Origin: Chitinophaga jiangningensis
GTDB taxonomy: Bacteria; Bacteroidota; Bacteroidia; Chitinophagales; Chitinophagaceae
Assembly (NCBI RefSeq): GCF_900142605.1
Contig: NZ_FRBL01000006.1
Coordinates: forward strand, 62,001-126,000
Length of the DNA stretch: 64,000 nt
Direction of reading: 5' to 3'
Below, piece after piece: positions 60,529 through 64,000 of the stretch. The position numbers were made by a program, and so were the translations under genes. The number at the start of each line of letters is the position of its first letter. Position 1 is the stretch's first letter. Under the pieces are notes generated by a model. That model saw nothing but the letters and a program-made list of their open reading frames with translations, did not search any database and was not told the origin of the DNA.

Positions 60529-61452
60529 ATGTACCAGCCGACTACTGATGCTACTGATCTGATTGTTCGATTTATTAATGCACCTCACGATCCCCAATTG
60601 CAGGATCAGATAGCAGCTTTAAAGAATCAGGGACCAGAGCAGGCCGCTTATGTTGAAAAGTTGTTGCAGGATTGGTTACAGGATGATATGCAAAGAACTG
60701 TGACCACCAGGCCAACAAAGAAAATAATCCCGATATGTAAATGGTGCGCAGTGGTAGTAATACTGCTGCTCGCGGTAGGTTGTTACCTCCACTTCCGGAG
60801 CCGTTCGAGCCTGATCGTGAGTGCCAATCAAACAGGTTATATCGATTCATTTCTGCTGGCAGATGGCAGTAAAGCCATCCTGAACAGCAGTGCCAGTATT
60901 GCCTACCCTAAAAGTTTTGATAAGGAGCTCCGGCAGTTGTATATGCAAAAAGGTGAGGCCTTTTTCGCTGTCCCTGTGAAGAACGACCAACCCTTCGAGC
61001 TGATCGTGGGCGAATCCGTGCACCTGAAATTGGATGCCGCCGCATTTAACGTGCGCATGGATAAAAATAAAATTGCCGTATATGTAACGGATGGAAAAGT
61101 GAAAATGAAAGGAGAGGGGGAAGAGGAGCTGCTGCTAACACCCGGGTTACAGGGCATTTACAGCCCAAAAGGACTGGAGCAGGAAATCATGGTCAGCGAT
61201 GGTGCATTGGCCTGGAAAACCGGCCGCCTGCGGTTTACAAACGTGCCTCTTAAAGAAGTATTACAAGTGATCCGTAACTATTACGATATCCAGGTAGAGG
61301 TGCCCCCATCTGCACATACCATCCTCAAAAAGAAGGTAACCGCCAATTTTGAATCCGAAGGCGCGGAGAAAGTACTGGAAGTCGTGAGTAAAAAAATTGG
61401 TGTCTATCTTACAAAAGATAAAGAAGGAAGATATTATCTTACACTGAAGTAA
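60529..61452 (+). CDS. FecR family anti-sigma protein
   Basis: A 307-residue membrane protein. The short cytoplasmic N-terminus (about 1-58) is the anti-sigma part, followed by one membrane segment (about 63-85), a periplasmic FecR domain (about 92-215, GYIDSFLLADGSKAILNSSASIAYPKSF) and a C-terminal DUF4974 domain (about 225-307, LRFTNVPLKEVLQVIRNYY). The start ATG 60529 has a strong AGGAGG ten bases upstream; ATG 60460 upstream is less likely. Normally FecR pairs with an ECF sigma factor and a SusC-type receptor. Here neither is adjacent, but the sigma/TPR fusion is divergent. It probably controls GH2 next to it or more distant genes. Confidence 0.9.
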   Translation: MYQPTTDATDLIVRFINAPHDPQLQDQIAALKNQGPEQAAYVEKLLQDWLQDDMQRTVTTRPTKKIIPICKWCAVVVILLLAVGCYLHFRSRSSLIVSANQTGYIDSFLLADGSKAILNSSASIAYPKSFDKELRQLYMQKGEAFFAVPVKNDQPFELIVGESVHLKLDAAAFNVRMDKNKIAVYVTDGKVKMKGEGEEELLLTPGLQGIYSPKGLEQEIMVSDGALAWKTGRLRFTNVPLKEVLQVIRNYYDIQVEVPPSAHTILKKKVTANFESEGAEKVLEVVSKKIGVYLTKDKEGRYYLTLK

Positions 61453-61490
61453 CTAGCCACATACAGGCACATTCTACCAACAACGTGAAC

Positions 61491-63536
61491 ATGAAAAAAC
61501 AATTCATTGCAGGACTCATCTTGTCCGCATGTATCCAACAATCGATTGCGCAAAGCCGTACTGCCGTGCCTTTCAACCAGAACTGGCAGTTCACCAAAGC
61601 GGATTACACGCCCAAGGACAGCGCCGTACCACACACCTGGGAAACAGTCAACCTCCCGCATACCTGGAATAACAGAGATATGCAAGCCGGAAAAGATTTT
61701 TATGCAGGCAACGGCCTCTATAAGAAAACACTGGAGCTCGACCCCGCACTGCAAAACAAACAGGTATACCTCCGCTTCGAGGGCGCTGGCCAGGTAGCTG
61801 ATGTGTATGTGAATAATAAATTCATCGGGCAGCACAGGGGCGGCTACAGCGCCTTTATCATGGATATTTCGGCAGCGCTGAAGTTTGGCGCGGAAAATAC
61901 CATCCTCGTTAAAGTGAATAATGAGCCCCGAAAAGACGTAATCCCGATTAATAACAACCTGTTCGGCATCTATGGCGGCATTTACAGGCCCGTGCAACTG
62001 CTGATTCTGGATAAATTACATATCTCCACCACAGATAACGCCTCCCCGGGGGTGTATATACGCCAGCAAAACGTAAGCGCGGCCGGCGCTGATATAACGG
62101 TTACGACTAAACTAACTAATCGTTATGAACAGGCGCAAACGGCCCAACTCAGCACCCGCATCTACACACAAAAAAATGAACTGGTAAAGGATTTAAAAAA
62201 GACGATCCGTATACTGCCACAAGGGCCGCAGCAATTTGAGCAACCAGTACACATTGGCCAGCCGCACCTTTGGAACGGCCTTAAAGACCCGCACCTCTAC
62301 AAAGTAGTAGTGACCCTCATTGGAGCCAACGGCCAGGTGATAGACGAGGTAACCCAGCCACTGGGCATCCGTAAATTTGAAATAAAGCCAGGCAAAGGCT
62401 TTTACCTCAACGACCAGCCTTACCGCCTATATGGCGTTTGTCGCCACCAGGACTGGTGGGGCTACGGCAGCGCCCTCGAAAACTGGCAACACGCGCAGGA
62501 CCTGGAAACCATCCGGGAAATAGGCGCCAATTCCATCAGGTTTGCACACTATCAACAGGCCGATTACATCTATGCCAAGTGTGATAGCATCGGCTTCGTC
62601 ATCTGGGCAGAAGTTCCTTTTGTAAACGCCGTATCCGGCCAGGAAGGTGATAATGCAAAACAACAGATTGCCGAGCTGGTAAAACAGCAGTATAATCATC
62701 CCTCTATTTATACCTGGGGTATGCACAACGAGGTGTACGAAAAAAGGCCTTCCGATTATGTGCGTGCACTCACCGCGGAAATGGTGGATATCGCCAAATC
62801 CATCGATCCTGACCGCTATACGGTGAGTACCAACGGTTACGGCACTATGAGCCGCCCGGAAAACCGCCAGGGCGACATACAAGGGATGAACCGCTATTAT
62901 GGCTGGTACGAAGGCAATACACCCGACCTGGAGCAATGGGTGGCAGGCCTGGAAAAAGATTATCCGGAACATAACGTGGTACTCGCCGAATACGGAGGGG
63001 ATGGTAACATCTTCCAACACGCTGAAACCCTACCGGAGGTGGAATACAACGGTGCCTTTATGCCGGAAGAAAGAGAAACACGCATACATGAAATTCAATG
63101 GGGCATTATTGCCAAACATCCCTACCTGGTATCTTCCTACCTGTGGAATATGTTTGATTTCTGTGCGCCCATGTGGAGCAGGGGCGGTATACCCGCCAGG
63201 AACATGAAGGGAATGGTCACCTTTGACCGTCAAACCAAAAAGGACGTGTTTTACTGGTACAAGGCCAACTGGAGCCAGGAGCCGGTGGTATACATCTCCG
63301 ACCGCCGCCTGGTGGAAAGAAAGCAACCCGTAACCACCGTCACTGTATACGATAACATCGGCACACCCGTATTAACCTTAAACGGTAAGAAACTACCTGC
63401 CCCTAAAGCGGGTACCACCAGTGTACATTATGTATATGAAAATGTGAAACTAAAGAAGGGGAAGAACCTGTTGGTGTGCACGGGTGTGAAAGATGGTAAA
63501 ACCTACACGGATCAGGTGGAGTGGGTATTAAAGTAA
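61491..63536 (+). CDS. Beta-galactosidase-like glycoside hydrolase, GH2 (second)
   Basis: A 681-residue exported enzyme (signal peptide to about QSIAQ). Jelly roll (about 25-175), Ig-like domain (about 180-295) and TIM barrel (about 298-590) with acid/base Glu414 in WGMHNEVYE and nucleophile Glu500 in LAEYGGDGN; a short beta domain ends it. The GVCRHQDWWGYGSAL loop is typical of GH2. A GTG at 61485 is in frame, but the ATG at 61491 starts the signal peptide. It lies 38 bp after fecR and is followed by a perfect terminator. It may be part of the fecR transcript. Confidence 0.92.
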   Translation: MKKQFIAGLILSACIQQSIAQSRTAVPFNQNWQFTKADYTPKDSAVPHTWETVNLPHTWNNRDMQAGKDFYAGNGLYKKTLELDPALQNKQVYLRFEGAGQVADVYVNNKFIGQHRGGYSAFIMDISAALKFGAENTILVKVNNEPRKDVIPINNNLFGIYGGIYRPVQLLILDKLHISTTDNASPGVYIRQQNVSAAGADITVTTKLTNRYEQAQTAQLSTRIYTQKNELVKDLKKTIRILPQGPQQFEQPVHIGQPHLWNGLKDPHLYKVVVTLIGANGQVIDEVTQPLGIRKFEIKPGKGFYLNDQPYRLYGVCRHQDWWGYGSALENWQHAQDLETIREIGANSIRFAHYQQADYIYAKCDSIGFVIWAEVPFVNAVSGQEGDNAKQQIAELVKQQYNHPSIYTWGMHNEVYEKRPSDYVRALTAEMVDIAKSIDPDRYTVSTNGYGTMSRPENRQGDIQGMNRYYGWYEGNTPDLEQWVAGLEKDYPEHNVVLAEYGGDGNIFQHAETLPEVEYNGAFMPEERETRIHEIQWGIIAKHPYLVSSYLWNMFDFCAPMWSRGGIPARNMKGMVTFDRQTKKDVFYWYKANWSQEPVVYISDRRLVERKQPVTTVTVYDNIGTPVLTLNGKKLPAPKAGTTSVHYVYENVKLKKGKNLLVCTGVKDGKTYTDQVEWVLK

Positions 63537-63591
63537 TTTGAAATCATCGATTGATAACCTCATTCACCCCGCAGGTATCATGAAAAAAATA

Positions 63592-63626
63592 AAAGCCTCC
63601 TGTGCAACACAGGAGGCTTTCTCTTT
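63592..63626. terminator. Terminator between GH2 and uxuA
   Basis: A perfect 13-bp stem, AAAGCCTCCTGTG (63592-63604) with CACAGGAGGCTTT (63608-63620), with a CAA loop and T-rich flanks on the right and A-rich on the left. Suited to stop both convergent units. Confidence 0.85.
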
Positions 63627-63784
63627 GGAATAATATATTAAAGCAGCAGCTGCTGTACCTGCGATTAGCGGTCGCCGTATTATTCAGTCACTGTTTCTGC
63701 TTTGGCGTAATATCTCAAACCGGCGGTAGTATTGCTGATCCCTACCTTGAATCCTTGCACGGTTCTGATATTGGTGGATTTAAG

Positions 63785-64000
63785 TCAATCAGCGCTCAAC
63801 GCACCGGCGATACCCATTTCCAGTCCACGCAGCTCAGCCAGCCCACGGAGGCGGCCAATAGCGCTATAGCCCGGATTAGTTTTCTTATGCAGATCATCCA
63901 GCATCTGGTGGCCATGATCCGGGCGCATTGGAATCACTACATTGCGGCGTTTCATGGTGAGCAGGATGTTTTTGATTACATGGAACATATCTACATCGCC
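63785..64000 (-). CDS. uxuA: Mannonate dehydratase, C-terminal part (partial)
   Basis: The last 71 residues of UxuA; the gene runs off the right edge. The stretch RPDHGHQMLDDL followed by NPGYSAIGRLRGLAELRGLE is a clear match to mannonate dehydratase, which turns D-mannonate into 2-keto-3-deoxygluconate in glucuronate breakdown. The catalytic His and metal site are upstream of the window except for the HGH motif. It converges on the GH2 gene with a terminator between. It suggests uronate use near the fucosidase region. Confidence 0.92.
   Translation of the reverse strand, partial: GDVDMFHVIKNILLTMKRRNVVIPMRPDHGHQMLDDLHKKTNPGYSAIGRLRGLAELRGLEMGIAGALSAD

Noticed and set aside
63680..63787. Stop-codon readthrough of uxuA
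   Set aside because: UxuA proteins normally end where the TGA is, and the context (TGA CTT) is not a known readthrough signal.

Overview
The window looks like chromosome of a Bacteroidota bacterium, most likely a Chitinophaga-type glycan degrader. Supporting signs are a type 9 secretion sorting tail, RskA-like and FecR anti-sigma factors, several -33 TTG / -7 TAnnTTTG promoters, weak Shine-Dalgarno use, and many signal-peptide glycoside hydrolases (GH2, GH20, GH29, GH95, GH105). I saw no integrase, transposase, CRISPR array, tRNA or rRNA. Genus-level assignment is inference.

Layout. 0-4.5 kb: the tail of an unknown gene, a DJ-1/PfpI protein, a lipoprotein N-acetylmuramoyl-L-alanine amidase, small exported proteins and a GH105 hydrolase with a LacI-type operator. 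4.5-9.4 kb (minus strand): DUF5009 membrane protein, an SDR with an altered active site, and LutABC for L-lactate oxidation. 9.6-11.6 kb: a GH5-like lipoprotein and a YitT transporter. 11.7-12.5 kb: an unusual non-coding locus with a strong promoter, a palindromic operator, a Cys-rich leader peptide and a long folded RNA, with no sulfur gene next to it. 12.6-21 kb: TonB, PEP carboxylase and a gnd-zwf-pgl operon (oxidative pentose phosphate pathway). 21-25 kb: an ECF sigma/anti-sigma pair, an amidohydrolase and an FMN glutamate-synthase-like protein. 25-32 kb: GH20 hexosaminidase, a DUF5916 protein and a thioredoxin-fold protein. 32-37 kb: HTH and LytTR regulators, then an mprF-virJ/acvB pair. 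37-41 kb: three exported structural proteins, one with a T9SS tail. 41-42.3 kb: UspA and TetR.

43-63.5 kb is a fucose-centred degradation region in three blocks: GH29, clan GH-D, GH29; then GH2, GH95, GH29, alginate-lyase family; then FecR and GH2. It holds no SusC/SusD pair. The enzymes would remove L-fucose and galactose from a fucosylated glycan. L-fucose catabolism yields L-lactaldehyde/L-lactate, which LutABC could oxidise; uxuA at the right edge points to uronate catabolism.

The intergenic spaces are rich in structure. A dispersed family of paired hairpins recurs at least seven times, with arms that differ in sequence between copies yet are nearly always perfectly self-complementary. 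There are also a three-unit 52-bp tandem repeat, an 87-bp direct repeat and a 95-bp tandem duplication. The strongest candidates for undescribed biology are the orphan Cys-leader/structured-RNA locus (11.77-12.46 kb), the paired-hairpin family, and a sigma/anti-sigma/membrane/TPR fusion divergent from fecR (59-60.3 kb).
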